Origin: Lepus europaeus
Taxonomy: Eukaryota; Chordata; Mammalia; Lagomorpha; Leporidae
Reading direction: 5' to 3'
Assembly (NCBI RefSeq): GCF_033115175.1
Contig: NC_084839.1
Span: forward strand, 41,649,501-41,713,500
DNA length: 64,000 nt
A model generated the notes under the pieces. That model saw nothing but the letters and a program-made list of their open reading frames with translations, did no database searches and was not told the origin of the DNA. This document shows, piece after piece, positions 1 to 9,748 of this stretch. Position 1 is the first letter of the stretch. The number at the start of each line of letters is the position of its first letter. Made by a program: the position numbers and the translations under genes.

Positions 1-500
1 AAATAAAGAAAACCTCAAATCTTGGAAATAAAATGATAGTTGATGAAATCAAGAATGTAAGAGAATAAATTCTACATGGGATATCATTTAAGAAAGAAAT
101 AAATTAGAAGAAGTACTTGGAAGGTACTTATTCAGAATGCACTATGTGGAGAAAAATAAATTACATATGCAACTGAAAAGACCTGCAGAATAGATTCAGA
201 GGCTAAAACATATATTTAATAGAAGCTCCAATTTAAAAGAGAGACAGAATGAATAACAGAGAAGTAATATTGAAAGAGAATTTTCCAAAATTGAGGAGCT
301 AGGACTTGCCAAATTGGAAGTAGTCACTGGGTACGGATCAGGATAAAGAAACACATCTTGGCACGTGCCCGCAAAACTGCAGACCATCAGGAAGAAGAGG
401 AAAATCATAAAAAGTCCCTGGAACTGGCTCCACTGGAACTCAAGAGGAACACTAGGGGAAGCTCAGGCCTTGGAGCCGTAGCTTCTCTCTCACTTGTTTC
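1..500 (+). repeat. Decayed L1/HAL1 ORF1-region fragment
   Basis: A-rich, degenerate sequence resembling the first half of a LINE-1 (L1 or HAL1 ORF1 region) on the plus strand. The phrase around 275-295 (GAATTTTCCAAAATTGAGGA) is typical of the L1 ORF1 region. The A-rich text runs to about 420 and fades into unique sequence. No intact reading frame remains. The left end is cut by the window edge. Family-level naming is from memory of L1 consensus wording, so the subfamily is not assigned. Confidence 0.5.
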
Positions 501-1278
501 TAGAACAAAAGGCAAGATTGGTCCCCACGCCAGGAGGGAGCAAGAGGGGAGAAGCTGCTGCCTGCCTCCTCAGCAGTCCAGGCCTGGTGCAGAGAAGGAC
601 CCAGGACCCATGGCACCAGGGACAGCAAGCCCCTCAGGCAACTCCTGCTACTGGTCCCCACCCCACACACTCTTGAGGAAAACCCTCAGCACCGTGGTAG
701 CTCCTGAGGGTATCTGCAGTGAACACAGAATGCAGAACTGCTCCGTGTTCCTGAAGTAACCCCCGATTCCCAAAGAAACAGGTCTTTGGCGAAGCACTGG
801 ATTCCTGCCCTTGCTACTGCCCATTGCAGCTTTTCTTTATAATGTTCTGTTTTTCCCACATTTTGTCAATCTGCGGGAAAAAAAAAAATGTGGAAACAGG
901 GCTTTCACATGCTGGAGACAGACAGCAAACTCCTGTTGGAAAAAATGAAATCTCCAACCTGCAGCCGAGGCCTGAGTCAGACTTTCCATGGAATCAAGAC
1001 CTCTGCCTGCAACTTGAGAGGCAGAATTAAGTCGTAATATTCCAGCAAATAGCTACAGCCATTCAGAAAGCTACTCCCGGCTCCTTGGCTGCATGGCAAA
1101 CCAACGCAGGGGCAAATTTCATTACCTGTCAGGAACTAAATAAAAGCTTTGCTTCACCTAATACTCCCAGTGTGCGGGACAGCTATGAAAACAAAGCTGA
1201 CGCTCAATCGATTTGCTGTTTACAGAGGCCGGACGACGCATGGAGACACACACACTGGCTACTTAAAGCTTTGGGAAG
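501..1278. other. Intergenic sequence, no gene recognised
   Basis: Moderately GC-rich unique-looking sequence without a recognisable gene, RNA or repeat. The open frames at 358-759 and 824-1030 have no family resemblance, no plausible exon borders and low-complexity composition. They are best treated as chance. Confidence 0.5.
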
Positions 1279-1280
1279 TC

Positions 1281-1611
1281 TAAATTTTTTAAAAAAGATT
1301 TATCTTATGTATTTGAAAGGCAGAATTATGCGGGGAAGGGTGGAGAGAGAGAGAGAAAGAGAGATCTTCTGTCTGCTGGTTCACTTCCCAAATGACCACA
1401 ACAGCCAGGCTGAAGCCAGGAGCCAGGAACTTCATCAGCTTCCCACGTGGGTGCAGGGGCCCAAGGACATGGGCCATCTTCAACTACTTTCCCAAGGCAC
1501 ATTAGCAGAGAGCTGGATGGGAAGTGGAGAGGCCAGGACTCAAACGGGCACCCATACAAGCACTGCAGGCAGCGGCTTAGCCCACCTTGCCACGGTACTA
1601 GCCCCCTAAAT
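1281..1611 (-). repeat. CSINE (rabbit C-type SINE), antisense
   Basis: Full-length CSINE read on the minus strand. The tail lies at the left (T-run, then GATTTATCTTATGTATTTGAAAGGCAG), followed by the (GA)n complement of the TC-rich stretch, the core GGGCCCAAGGACATGGGCC at about 1457, and the tRNA-like head ending near 1606. A short target-site duplication, TAAAT, is visible at 1281-1285 and 1607-1611. The 174-codon frame across this region is a SINE read-through, not a gene. Confidence 0.9.
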
Positions 1612-1835
1612 ATTCAGCTGCTCCCCTTTCCTGCCCATCCCCAAGAGGTCTTGCTCTGTTTCACAATCCTCCCTTAAGACGTCAAAAATGGCCAGTTAGG
1701 CAAGTCCCACTGGGAGAAGCTATCCACAACAGAACACTCGTGTCTCCCAGAGAGAAGCCTGTCTTCTGAGGTCCCAGGCCAGCACGTCAGGGCTTGGGAT
1801 TCCATCAGTGACTCACAGCAGAAAGAATATCTGGG

Positions 1836-2125
1836 ACCCACTGTGGCAAGAAAGTGAAGCCACCTCCTGCGACACCAGCATCCCACGCTGGAGCGCCGCT
1901 TTGAGCCCTGGCTACTCCGCGTCTGATCCAACTCCCTGCTGAAGCTCCTGGAGGTGCCATGGACGATGGGTCAAGTGCTTAGGCCCCTGCCACCCACCCC
2001 AGATGAAGCTCCTGGCTCCTGCCTTCGACCCGGCCCAGCACTGGCAGTTGCAGCCATTTGGGGAGTGAACCTGTGGATGGACGACCTCTCTGTGTCTCCT
2101 GCTCTCTATGAAGGAAGGCAGAGAG
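1836..2125 (+). repeat. CSINE, sense, degraded
   Basis: Recognisable but diverged CSINE: a damaged head (GTGGCAAGAAAGTGAAGCCAC), then CAGCATCCCACGCTGG, the core GGTCAAGTGCTTAGGCCCCTG, GAAGCTCCTGGCTCCTGCCTTC, and the CAGCCATTTGGGGAGTGAACC motif. The usual AAATAAATC tail is not recognisable and no clear target-site duplication remains, so this is one of the older copies. Confidence 0.8.
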
Positions 2126-2639
2126 GGAGGGGGAAAATCCTTTGTCACCAGGAGGCTCTGATTACTCTGAACCTCAGTTTCCCCACTGCGAGCTGGGGAA
2201 ACCTGCCTGGTGCCCTCACAAAGCCGTAAGGAGCCCAAGGGCGATGATGGACAGGACGGAGCTGGGCCAAGCAGAAGAGGCGCTCTTACGGCCAAGCAGT
2301 ACGTCCCCTGCAATTTCGCTGCCGGGAATCAGGCAGAGGCCAGGAAAGGAGCAATTCTCCTCTTCCCAGGAGCGGGGAGCAGCCTGTGGGGCACAGAGAG
2401 GGGGGCCGGGGCTTGACTGCGGTGTGGACCGGGCTGTGAGCTGGGCGGGAGATGGCTGGCCCAGCCAGGACTTAAGCGGAGGCTTTGCAGAAGGCACGCC
2501 AAGCCCACGGGCCAGCCGCAGAGAACCTGCCCCCGTGTGTTTCAGGGGAGACCCCAAAGAGGCTACAAAAACAGTCGCTGATTAAAAATAAAGAGCCAAA
2601 TCGGCACTGGGGACAGACTTCCAGGTTCTCAAAACCTTT
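2126..2639. other. Intergenic GC-rich sequence
   Basis: GC-rich sequence with several overlapping open frames on both strands, as expected where stop codons are rare. Nothing resembles a known protein, RNA or transposon. Confidence 0.4.
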
Positions 2640-2775
2640 TCTTCCCTGAGCCTCAGCTCAGCGGCACTGGATTTTAGAGTTGGCGCTCCATGTGGCCGTG
2701 TGACTTGGACTAGCCACTTCACTTCTCCGAGCCCCAGGTTCCTAACTTGTGAAAGATTCTGCAAACGTCTGAAGT
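2640..2775 (+). repeat. MIR-type ancient SINE relic (probable)
   Basis: The order TGTGTGACTTGGACTAGCCACTTCACTTCTC, GAGCCCCAGGTTC, TAACTTGTGAAA follows the 3' half of MIR (tgtgaccttgggcaagt ... cctcagtttcctcatctgtaaaa). Strongly diverged. Confidence 0.55.
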
Positions 2776-3409
2776 GAGAACCGTGGTGAAAGCAACTCTG
2801 TCCCACTCTGGTGCCCCTCCCCGCTCCTGGGACCTCCTGAAACAGAGGGGCTCATCCATCCTCACTCCGTCCTCAGCACCTTTCCAACAGAGAGAGCCCA
2901 GACCTAGGCCAGCAAGCTCACTGGGCCAAGGACCGCAGGCTCTCGGAGTGGATGTCCTGGACTTGTGGGGACACACTGATGCACGGTCTCCCCATCTGTC
3001 CCCCAGGCCCTGCCACCACCCCCTCCCCAGCCCCAGTGGGGTGCCCCTTTGTCCATACCCGGTCCCGGACAGGCCTGGCAAGTGCTTAACACCCTGTCCC
3101 CCACCATACCCCCAGCTCCCAGTGCACCTCTTCCGGCCACTTGCTCTCCAAGGCCTGGAAGTTTCCGACAGCAAGGTCCCCCTTCATCCACACCGCAGGG
3201 CGGCCCACGGCGTTCCAGCCCTGCGGGCCTCAGCTACAGAGAGAGCCCCGATTCCTCCCCTGCCCAGAGCCGGGTAAAGACAGCCCCCCCCCACCCACCC
3301 CCACCACCGAGCCTTGAACGGATCCGATTCTGAGGACAGTGTCGCCTTTTTAAACCTCTCTGTAGTGTGCTTGTTCCTCCTGAGCAGTTCTAATAAAATC
3401 CCTAACCCG
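2776..3409. other. Intergenic GC-rich, C-rich sequence
   Basis: Pyrimidine- and C-rich sequence with a run of C and CCCACC near 3285-3305. The 151- to 167-codon frames on both strands are proline- and glycine-rich, overlap each other, and have no recognisable domain. No gene is called. Confidence 0.4.
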
Positions 3410-3414
3410 CTGCT

Positions 3415-3740
3415 CCTCCTCCGCGATCAGCTGCCCTCAGGCCGCGCCAGTCTGTTGGTATTATAAATAAAAGCTGAAATATGCAGCTTGCTCGTGCGCG
3501 CAGGCTCCTTGGGGGCCACCGCCCGCCGCCCTCCGCGGGGGAGGAAGGCCCCAGCGAGGCCTTGCCCGAAGCCAGCTCCTCCGGACGCGGACAAACCACT
3601 ACAAGGCCCCGCGCCGCATCCCCCGCATCCCGGTTTAATTACGTGGGCGCAGAGCACGCTCCGCGGCCCCGCGGCCCCCCCCGCCCCCCAGGACTCCCTG
3701 TTCCCTGATTATTACCGCCGCGGGCCCCCGGGCGCGGGGC
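3415..3740. promoter_or_regulatory. CpG-island-like block
   Basis: Dense undepleted CpG, including GCTCGTGCGCGCAGG, CCACCGCCCGCCGCC, CCGGACGCGG, CCCCGCGCCGC, CGCGGCCCCGCGG and CGCCGCGGGCCCCCGGGCGCGGGG. Unmethylated CpG clusters of this kind mark promoters or orphan CpG islands. No first exon is visible and SIX2 coding sequence is absent, so this may be an orphan island or distal regulatory element. A TATA-like TATTATAAATAAA lies at about 3459-3471, but its significance is unproven. Confidence 0.6.
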
Positions 3741-3935
3741 TGCCCAGCCCTCATTTCAATATTTACCACTTAGATCACTTAAGGGCTGTCAGCTTTAATA
3801 ACATTTTATCAATTGGATACTTATATTATTCACGGCTTCATAAAAATAACAAGGCCTGCCTTGGCATTTCAATCATACCCAGGCTAATTTCTGGGAGTGC
3901 TAAGGGATTTCGTTGTTATTAACGTTTAGCTCCGC
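3741..3935. promoter_or_regulatory. AT-rich candidate conserved noncoding element
   Basis: Directly beside the CpG cluster the composition flips to AT-rich, unique sequence with homeobox-type cores and paired palindromic words (TTTCAATATTTACCACTTAG, CACTTAAGGGCTG, TTTTATCAATTGGATAC). There is no repeat and no open frame of note. Abrupt AT-rich blocks like this are typical of deeply conserved developmental enhancers. Conservation itself could not be tested here. Confidence 0.45.
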
Positions 3936-5220
3936 CGTGACGGCTTCTCTTCCCCACGCACTGGTGCGGGAGGTGGCTGCTGGAGCAGGCTGCAGGCTGT
4001 CAGCCCCTGGGCTTGTGGTCAGGGGGGCTCAGGGTTGGGGGTTGACCCGCCACCAAGCCAGCATGGGACCCCTGCCCCGAGCAGGTGCGGGACTCCCTCA
4101 CTGCATGTGGGTGGCTCAGAAAACTCCTGCCTCCCCGTCCTGACAGCCTGGCCCTGGCTCCTCCATCCTACCCAGGCCCCAGGGGCAGCCACAGTGAACT
4201 ATCCTCAGGTCTCCACGCCTCAGCCCCATCTCCACCTGCAGAGCCCCTGCTCAGCCTTCCAGACTCAGCCACAATGGCACCTCCACCAGGAAGCCCTCCC
4301 CTGCCTCCCAACAGCCCACGGCACCCTCAGAGCTCAGCCTGGGAATGGCTCCCTCCTGGCCCTTCTGCCCCACGTGGGAGTCTAACGTCCTCTTCTCCCT
4401 GGGGCACTAGAGTTCTGGCCTTCCTGGAGGCCACTGCCACTCTCCCTTCTGCCCTCCCTCACAGGGCCTGACTTTCCCCCAGGGCCTCCCTTTCAGAGTA
4501 AAAAGCAGCGAGCTGCTCCGGGTCTCAGAGGGGTCAGGTCACCCTGGCTACGGTCCCCAGAGATGCGGTCCTTTTAAGAGAAACACCGCCAGCCAGTGGC
4601 AGCCCCCCCTCCCCACACTGGGAGCCCTGGGCGCCCATCATGAACTCTGTCTTGTCTGCTTCCCACCCCCAAGCTCACCCCTCCAGCCCATCCTCCTCCC
4701 CAAGGCCATGGTCTGCACATCACAGCTGAAAAACCTTCCCTGGGCTTTTACTGCTCTTAGTCTGCACCCCCCACCCACCAGGGCTCTGTGCTCTGTGCCT
4801 CCCCTTGGCCTCACCCACAGCCCTTACCCTGCTTCCAGGGCTCGGGCCATCCGGGGCTGTGGGATCCTCAACCTCACTGAGATTTCCTGGTGCCTGCAAG
4901 AGGCCTCTGGCTTCTCCTGGTAGAAGCTGGTCCCCTCTGCTCTCTCCCCGGGACTCATCACAACTTGGCATTGTTAAACTTCGCTTTTGGTTTGCTTCAC
5001 GAGCCTGGAGACTGTCACAGGTGTGTGGTGGTGGCTCAATAAAAACGTGTTGGCTCAATGAAAACCACTCATCTCTCCCCTTCTTGGTTTTCCTTAGAGA
5101 ACCCTCCCGCACCCCAGCCAGTCCCCTCCCTCTTATCTCCTCTTGAGTAAACAAAGGGAATCTGACTCACCCGGGCCTTTCAGGTTGCTGGAAACCCAGA
5201 CCAGTGTCCACAGTCCATCG
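3936..5220. other. Intergenic CT-rich sequence
   Basis: Long C- and CT-rich, low-CpG sequence with overlapping chance frames (for example 4085-4471 plus and 4720-5154 minus), none resembling a protein family. A possible L2 3'-end echo (GTGGCTCAATAAAAACGTG) occurs near 5031-5050. Nothing else is recognised. Confidence 0.4.
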
Positions 5221-5221
5221 C

Positions 5222-5380
5222 TGGTGTAGCACAGTGGTTAGGGCCACACAAGTGCCCACGGCCTGCAGAACGCATCACACAGCGGGTAGGCCCAGGCTCT
5301 GGGGGGAAACGGCTCACTTGTCAGCTGTGTACCCTCAACTTTCTGTGCTGCAGTCTGTTCATCTGTAACGTGGCCCTGGT
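5222..5380 (+). repeat. MIR ancient SINE relic
   Basis: Follows the order of a MIR element: tRNA-like head TGGTGTAGCACAGTGGTTAGGG, then CAGGCTCTGGGG, GTCAGCTGTGTACCCTCAACTTTCTGTG, and CAGTCTGTTCATCTGTAACG at the 3' end. Diverged, as expected for an element shared by all mammals. Confidence 0.75.
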
Positions 5381-6099
5381 ACCACGCCCGCCTAGGGTCT
5401 CTGTGGGGAGGACGGGAGTTCCTGTCTGTGGGCGTCTACGCCCGGTAAGTGACAACTCTTGTGACTGCACGTCGAGAACGGCTTTCTCCCTGTCCCACAG
5501 ACTCGTGGCCCGCCCCCAGCCCATGGCTGCTCCTGGGGGCTGGGGCAGGGGGCACGGCCAGGCGGCCAGTGGCCAGGCAGTGCACTGCGGATGGCCTCGG
5601 ATGGGGCTGGGCAGGAGCCGGCCGAGTCCCTGCTGCCGGCACCCCGGCACTCGGTGGGCACACACGTTCTTGCAGGAAGATGCTCTTTCTCACCCTGCAA
5701 AGGCAGACTCCCTGGGTCTCCCTGGGAAAGCAGTTGTTTCTCTCCACTGCTCTTGCGACACGGTTGCGCCACTGGCGAGAAGGGAGGCTTGCGTGGGGCC
5801 GGCCCCGCTGCCTGCTGGAGTCTTCCTGAGCTGCCAGGCTCCATTTGTGCCCCAGAAGCGGTACTGCCTCTGTCAGCCAATTTGTCTTTGGCTCGAAGCT
5901 TCTGCTTGGATGACAGGGAGTCAAATGCCTCCCAGGTGATCGCACTCCCGGCTGTCTGGACGGGGTGTGGGCGTGGGCCATGGCGGGGCTGTGTGAAGCA
6001 AGGCCTGTCCCTTTGGGGCCCCTGGGTCGCCTGTGCCCTGCCTGTCCTCTCCCGTGTTCTAAACTGCAGGGGAAATGGCCCTGCCAGAGCCTCCCGCCC
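5381..6099. other. Intergenic GC-rich sequence with long chance frames
   Basis: Contains the longest open frames in the window (286 codons on the minus strand at 5392-6252, plus 249- and 221-codon frames). They overlap one another in different frames and are rich in Pro, Arg, Ser and Gly. They show no domain and no consistent splice boundaries. The simplest reading is low stop-codon frequency in GC-rich DNA. Confidence 0.5.
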
Positions 6100-6290
6100 A
6101 CAGACAGTGGCTTTTGTTACACGCGGAGGTGTTGATCCGTCTCTAATCAACAGCTTAATTAGGTCTGCCGAGATGAAAGAGGCATTTTCACTTGGGGAGC
6201 TAATATTTATAGAGAGCCCTCTCCCCAGCCCCTGCACTGGAGGTGTTAACAACTTGAGGGCTAAATCAAATAAAAATTATAAAACTCATT
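6100..6290. promoter_or_regulatory. Candidate conserved noncoding element with TTAATTAG homeobox core
   Basis: Repeat-free block containing TCTCTAATCAACAGCTTAATTAGG (about 6141-6162), with a perfect TTAATTAG homeodomain-type site and a neighbouring TAATCA. An AT-rich GGAGCTAATATTTATAGAG follows. The motifs and sharp composition change suggest an enhancer. This is inference, without alignment. Confidence 0.35.
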
Positions 6291-6477
6291 TCTTCACTCT
6301 ACAAAACTCACTGGCAAACTCTGAACTCTCCAGGCTGTGAGCTGCCCCCTAGAGCAGCTTCCTTCAGGGCCGTGCAGGCCAGAGCAGCTCTTGGCTCGCA
6401 GCAGACACACATGGCAAGGGTTTGCTGAACCTTGAAAGAGTAGAGTGTCTGATGGTTTTCTTCTCCAGCAGGAATCA

Positions 6478-6655
6478 CCATGGTGTTGTGGTTAAGAGCT
6501 TGGCTTGGGTATCGGACCTGGAACTTAATCCTGGTAGCCTTACCACCTAGTCCTAGGACCTTAAGCAAGTCTGTTTAACGTCGTCACGCCTCAGCTTCCG
6601 TTGCTGTATAATGGGACGCTATTATATTATTATATCATAGGGCTGTTACCCTTCG
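6478..6655 (+). repeat. MIR ancient SINE, well preserved
   Basis: Near complete MIR: CCATGGTGTTGTGGTTAAGAGCTTGG head, GGACCTGGAACTTAATCCTGG, CTAGTCCTAGGACCTTAAGCAAGTCTG, GCCTCAGCTTCCGTTGCTG and TATAATGGGACG. The segments are in the expected order with expected spacing, one of the clearest MIRs in the window. Confidence 0.85.
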
Positions 6656-6829
6656 AGCCTGTAGCACAGTCTTCGCTATGCAGCCGCGCATTTAGCATTT
6701 GGCTACAAAGAGCGCAGGTGACAGGTAAACCTCGGGGCCTCTACTGCTACAGGAAAGTCTTCTGGGCAGTTTTCAAGCTATCTCGTGTCATACATAGATG
6801 GCTAAGAATGTATTAGGCCCTCTCATGAG

Positions 6830-7055
6830 GGAAGTGAAAAATCAAAACCACAACAAGACACCACTGCAGACTCCCTAAGCCTGCTATCATGAAGAAAATA
6901 GGAAAATAACGTTGGCGAGGACACGGAGAAATTGGAAACTTCCTGTCCTGCTGCTGTGTCTTCAGTGGTCAGCCCTCGTGGAAAAGTCTGGCAGTTCCTC
7001 GAAATGTTAACGTCGCATTTATACCACATCACCCGCAGCTCCGCTCCTAGGCCCA
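6830..7055 (+). repeat. L1 3'-region fragment, left part
   Basis: Sense L1 text: GAAGTGAAAAATCAAAACCACAA, then GAAAATAACGTTGGCGAGGACACGGAGAAATTGG and GGCAGTTCCTCGAAATGTTAACG, ending at CAGCTCCGCTCCTAGGCCCA. This corresponds to the end of ORF2 and the start of the 3' UTR. It is interrupted at 7056 by an LTR and resumes at 7398. Confidence 0.8.
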
Positions 7056-7397
7056 TGTGTTAGGCTGTTAAACAAAGATACCTCGGACTAGGTAATTTAT
7101 AAACAATTGAAACTGATTGTTCACAGTTCTAGAAGTGCAAGGTCAAGGCTCCAGCAGGTTCCATGTCCAGAGCAGACCCGTTTCTCATCGGCAGCACCTT
7201 CCATGTGTCCTCACAGGGCAGGAGGAGCAGAGGCTCCCTCAGGCCTCTTTTATAAAGACGCAAATACCAGGGAAGCAGGCAAAACCCTTAGGACCCAACC
7301 ACCTGCTGCAGGCCCCACCTCCCCATTCCACCACTATGGGGATCAGGTTGCAGCATGAATTTTGGAGAAACACAAACCTTCAGACCGAGCAGTTGAT
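7056..7397 (-). repeat. MaLR-type (ERVL-MaLR) LTR, antisense, inserted in L1
   Basis: Antisense LTR of the MST/MLT1/THE1 group. It begins TGTGTTAGGCTGTTAAACAA, continues with CTAGGTAATTTATAAACAATTG and GTCCTCACAGGGCAGG, and ends with the complement of the usual 5' LTR text near CATGAATTTTGGAGAAACACAAACC. Flanked by GCCCA at 7051-7055 and 7398-7402, a 5-bp duplication of the size expected for this class. No internal retroviral sequence is present, so it is a solo LTR. Confidence 0.75.
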
Positions 7398-7890
7398 GCC
7401 CAAAAGAACTGCAGAGACTCCAACAGACGCTTGTGTACCAAGGTTCTTAGCATTATTCACAACAGTCAAAAGGTGAAAACGCAAACGACTGTCAACCGAT
7501 GACTTAAAAGAAAAACTGCAGTATAGCCATAGAGCAAAAAGTGCTCAGCCAGAAAAAGGAATGAGATTCTAAAACATGCCCCAGCGTGTATCAGAACTTA
7601 AAAACATGAAGAAACTACACACAAAAGGCCACGTGATTCCATTTAGCTGAAATGTCTAGAACAGACAGATCCAGAGACAGAAAGGAAGTAGTGATTACTA
7701 TGGCTGCTCACTTCCTCCACGGCTGGGGACATAGGAAGTCACTGCTAATGAGTATGGACTTTCTTTTGGAGGTGATGGAAAGGTTCTGGAATTAGTGATG
7801 ATGGCTGCACACCAGAGTGAATATATTAAAAACCTACTTTAAAGCATGAGGTTTACTTTATGTGAATTATCTCTCATTTTTTTTTTTAAA
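7398..7890 (+). repeat. L1 3'-region fragment, right part (L1ME/L1MC-like 3' UTR)
   Basis: Continuation of the L1 interrupted by the LTR: TTAGCATTATTCACAACAGTC, GATTCCATTTAGCTGAAATGTC, CAGAGACAGAAAGGAAGTAGTG, GGTGATGGAAAGGTTCTGGAATTAG, GTGAATATATTAAAAACC and TATGTGAATTATCTCTCA. This is the classic wording of the old mammalian L1 3' UTR. The T-run at 7879 may be a secondary feature. Confidence 0.85.
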
Positions 7891-8039
7891 AAATGCATTA
7901 GGCTCCCAAGGGTGTATACACAGCACTCACTGGAGGCCTTCTTCAGCACCTTGCTGCCTGGGACCAGAACCCACAACCGTTTCCGGAGAAAAGCCTGTAT
8001 AGCATAAAACACTTTCTAACACGTTGCACCTTGAAGATC

Positions 8040-8200
8040 CCCTTCCACTTTGATCCTTAGGCAGGTGTTATCGCTGTTCTAACTCACGTGGAAACTGAAA
8101 TTCAGAAACAGGAGGCCAAACATCAGTGAGCAAACCAGTGCAAGAGCTGGGGCCACAGGCCTCGAACTCCGGGCAGCCTCTACTCTCCCCATTGATGAAA
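8040..8200 (-). repeat. MIR/L2-type relic, antisense (probable)
   Basis: The order GTGTTATCGCTGTTCTAAC, GTGGAAACTGAAATTCAGAAAC, GAGCTGGGGCCACAGGCCTCG echoes the complement of MIR (attttacagatgaggaaactgaggcacagag ... agagctgggattcgaacc). Strongly diverged. Confidence 0.5.
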
Positions 8201-9360
8201 CCACAACCTAACCGACAGTGCTTCCAAAGCATCACAGCTCGAAGCCACCTCCCACAGAGTCCTGGCGTGACTCTGACTTCAGCCCTTAGCCTGCCTGCAT
8301 GTGCGCCAGTCCTGGTTCTGTGCGCGCCGAGCCTCCAGAGAGCACATCGGAAATGGGTCCCACAACCCCCTTTCACCCAGGCAAGGAGCTTACCTGCAGC
8401 ATGAGTGATTATCCAGCTGCCAGGTACTCCCTGTGGGTTTTGACATTGACCGAGCACCTCAAACATCCAAGGAGAAGTTGCTGTTTTTACGGTTCCCGTC
8501 TCCTTCCTGCCCCCACGGAAGTCCGCTTGAACGGAGGCTTCCCAGGAGGTCTGGAGGCTTTCAGGTGCAAAGATGAGTGAGGTGTAGGGAGCAGCCAACC
8601 AACTGAGTCAAGCAGCAAATGAAAAGAAGCTGAGAAGGAAGAAGAGGCTTTCCATTCTGCAGACTGGTAGGAGGAGTGAGGGAAACGGAGCACGGAGGAA
8701 ACCAAGGGAGAGAGGAGCAAATGTGCCGCGTGGAGGGAACCATAGGAGCCCAGCCGTCCTGCGGCAAATAGGGCAGAGATGAGGCGGCGTGAGCAGGCAG
8801 GAATCAGATGTAAAAGGGCTAACAAGGAAGCTGGAGGCCATGAGGACTTTCTGAGGAGGAGCTAACATGAGAGTTGACCCCCATCCCCAAGGTGTGCGTT
8901 GTCCATGTGCACAAACCAGTGAAACAAAGAACTCCAGCTCATGGGTCTCCGATGTAGTTACCAGGGGCAACCGAGAAAGGTTTTAGTAACCAACCAACTT
9001 GGTAGCTGCCTCATGAGGAACAGAACCAAAGGTGTTTACACACCGATCTTCTGTGAGATGTTGGGGAAAGGTCCTAAAATCCCAATGCTTTCGATCCCTC
9101 CCCGGTACCTCACTGGCACAAACTTCAGAACTTGTCAGATTCAGCAGGGGCAAAAAGAGCAGCCTTGTCACTTTCATCCGTAGTCACGTCCATCCATTTC
9201 TCCTGAGGGCTGAGAATGCTGTTAGAGTCACTGATGCTGCCTCGCGAAATCCAAGTGCTGAAGCAACATCCTTGCCAAACTGTTGTGCAGTTTCTGCCTA
9301 AACACCCACAGTGAGAAGACTGGCATTGTCTACTGGGGAGAGCCTCTATCTTTAGAAATG
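8201..9360. other. Intergenic sequence, no gene recognised
   Basis: Mixed-composition sequence with no recognised repeat or gene. The frames on both strands (for example 8068-8598 minus, 8608-8970 minus) lack any family resemblance and overlap. 8620-8720 is purine-rich (AAGAAGCTGAGAAGGAAGAAGAGG). Confidence 0.45.
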
Positions 9361-9370
9361 TCTAGTGCTG

Positions 9371-9621
9371 GGGCCGGTGCTGTGGCATAGTGGGTAAAGC
9401 CACTGCCTGCAGTGATGGCATTCCATTTGGGCGCCGATTAGATTCCTGGCTGCTCCACTTCCGATCCAGCTCTCTGCTGTGGCCTGGGATAGCAGTAGAA
9501 GATGGCATAAGTGCTTGGGCCCCTGCACTCATGTGGGAGACCCAGAAGAAGCTCCTGGCTTCAGATTGGCCCAGCTCTGGCCATTGTGGCCATTTGCGGC
9601 TTGAACCAGTGGATGGAAGAC

Positions 9622-9652
<31 letters not shown>

Positions 9653-9706
9653 GCCTCTCTTTAACTCTGCCTTTCAAATAAATAAATAAATCTTTTTTAA
9701 AAATGG
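9371..9706 (+). repeat. CSINE, sense, full length
   Basis: Complete CSINE: head GGGCCGGTGCTGTGGCATAG, AAGATGGCATAAGTGCTTGGGCCCC core, (TC)n from 9628, and tail AAATAAATAAATAAATC plus T/A-rich end. Perfect 8-bp duplications CTAGTGCT at 9362-9369 and 9707-9714 define the insertion. Confidence 0.95.
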
Positions 9707-9748
9707 CTAGTGCTTTAGAAATTATTTCCTTTGGTAAAGTGAACATCT

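Noticed and set aside
1085-1609. 174-codon plus-strand ORF
   Set aside because: Mostly antisense CSINE read-through (GVQGPKDMGHLQ-type translation of the SINE core).
5392-6252. 286-codon minus-strand ORF, the longest in the window
   Set aside because: GC-rich region with overlapping open frames in several frames on both strands, low-complexity residues, no domain and no splice-site pattern; part of it covers a likely regulatory element.
9371-9706. tRNA gene suggested by the tRNA-like head with A- and B-box-like motifs
   Set aside because: The head belongs to a CSINE; there is no complete cloverleaf, and the body and tail are SINE. The same applies to all other CSINE heads.
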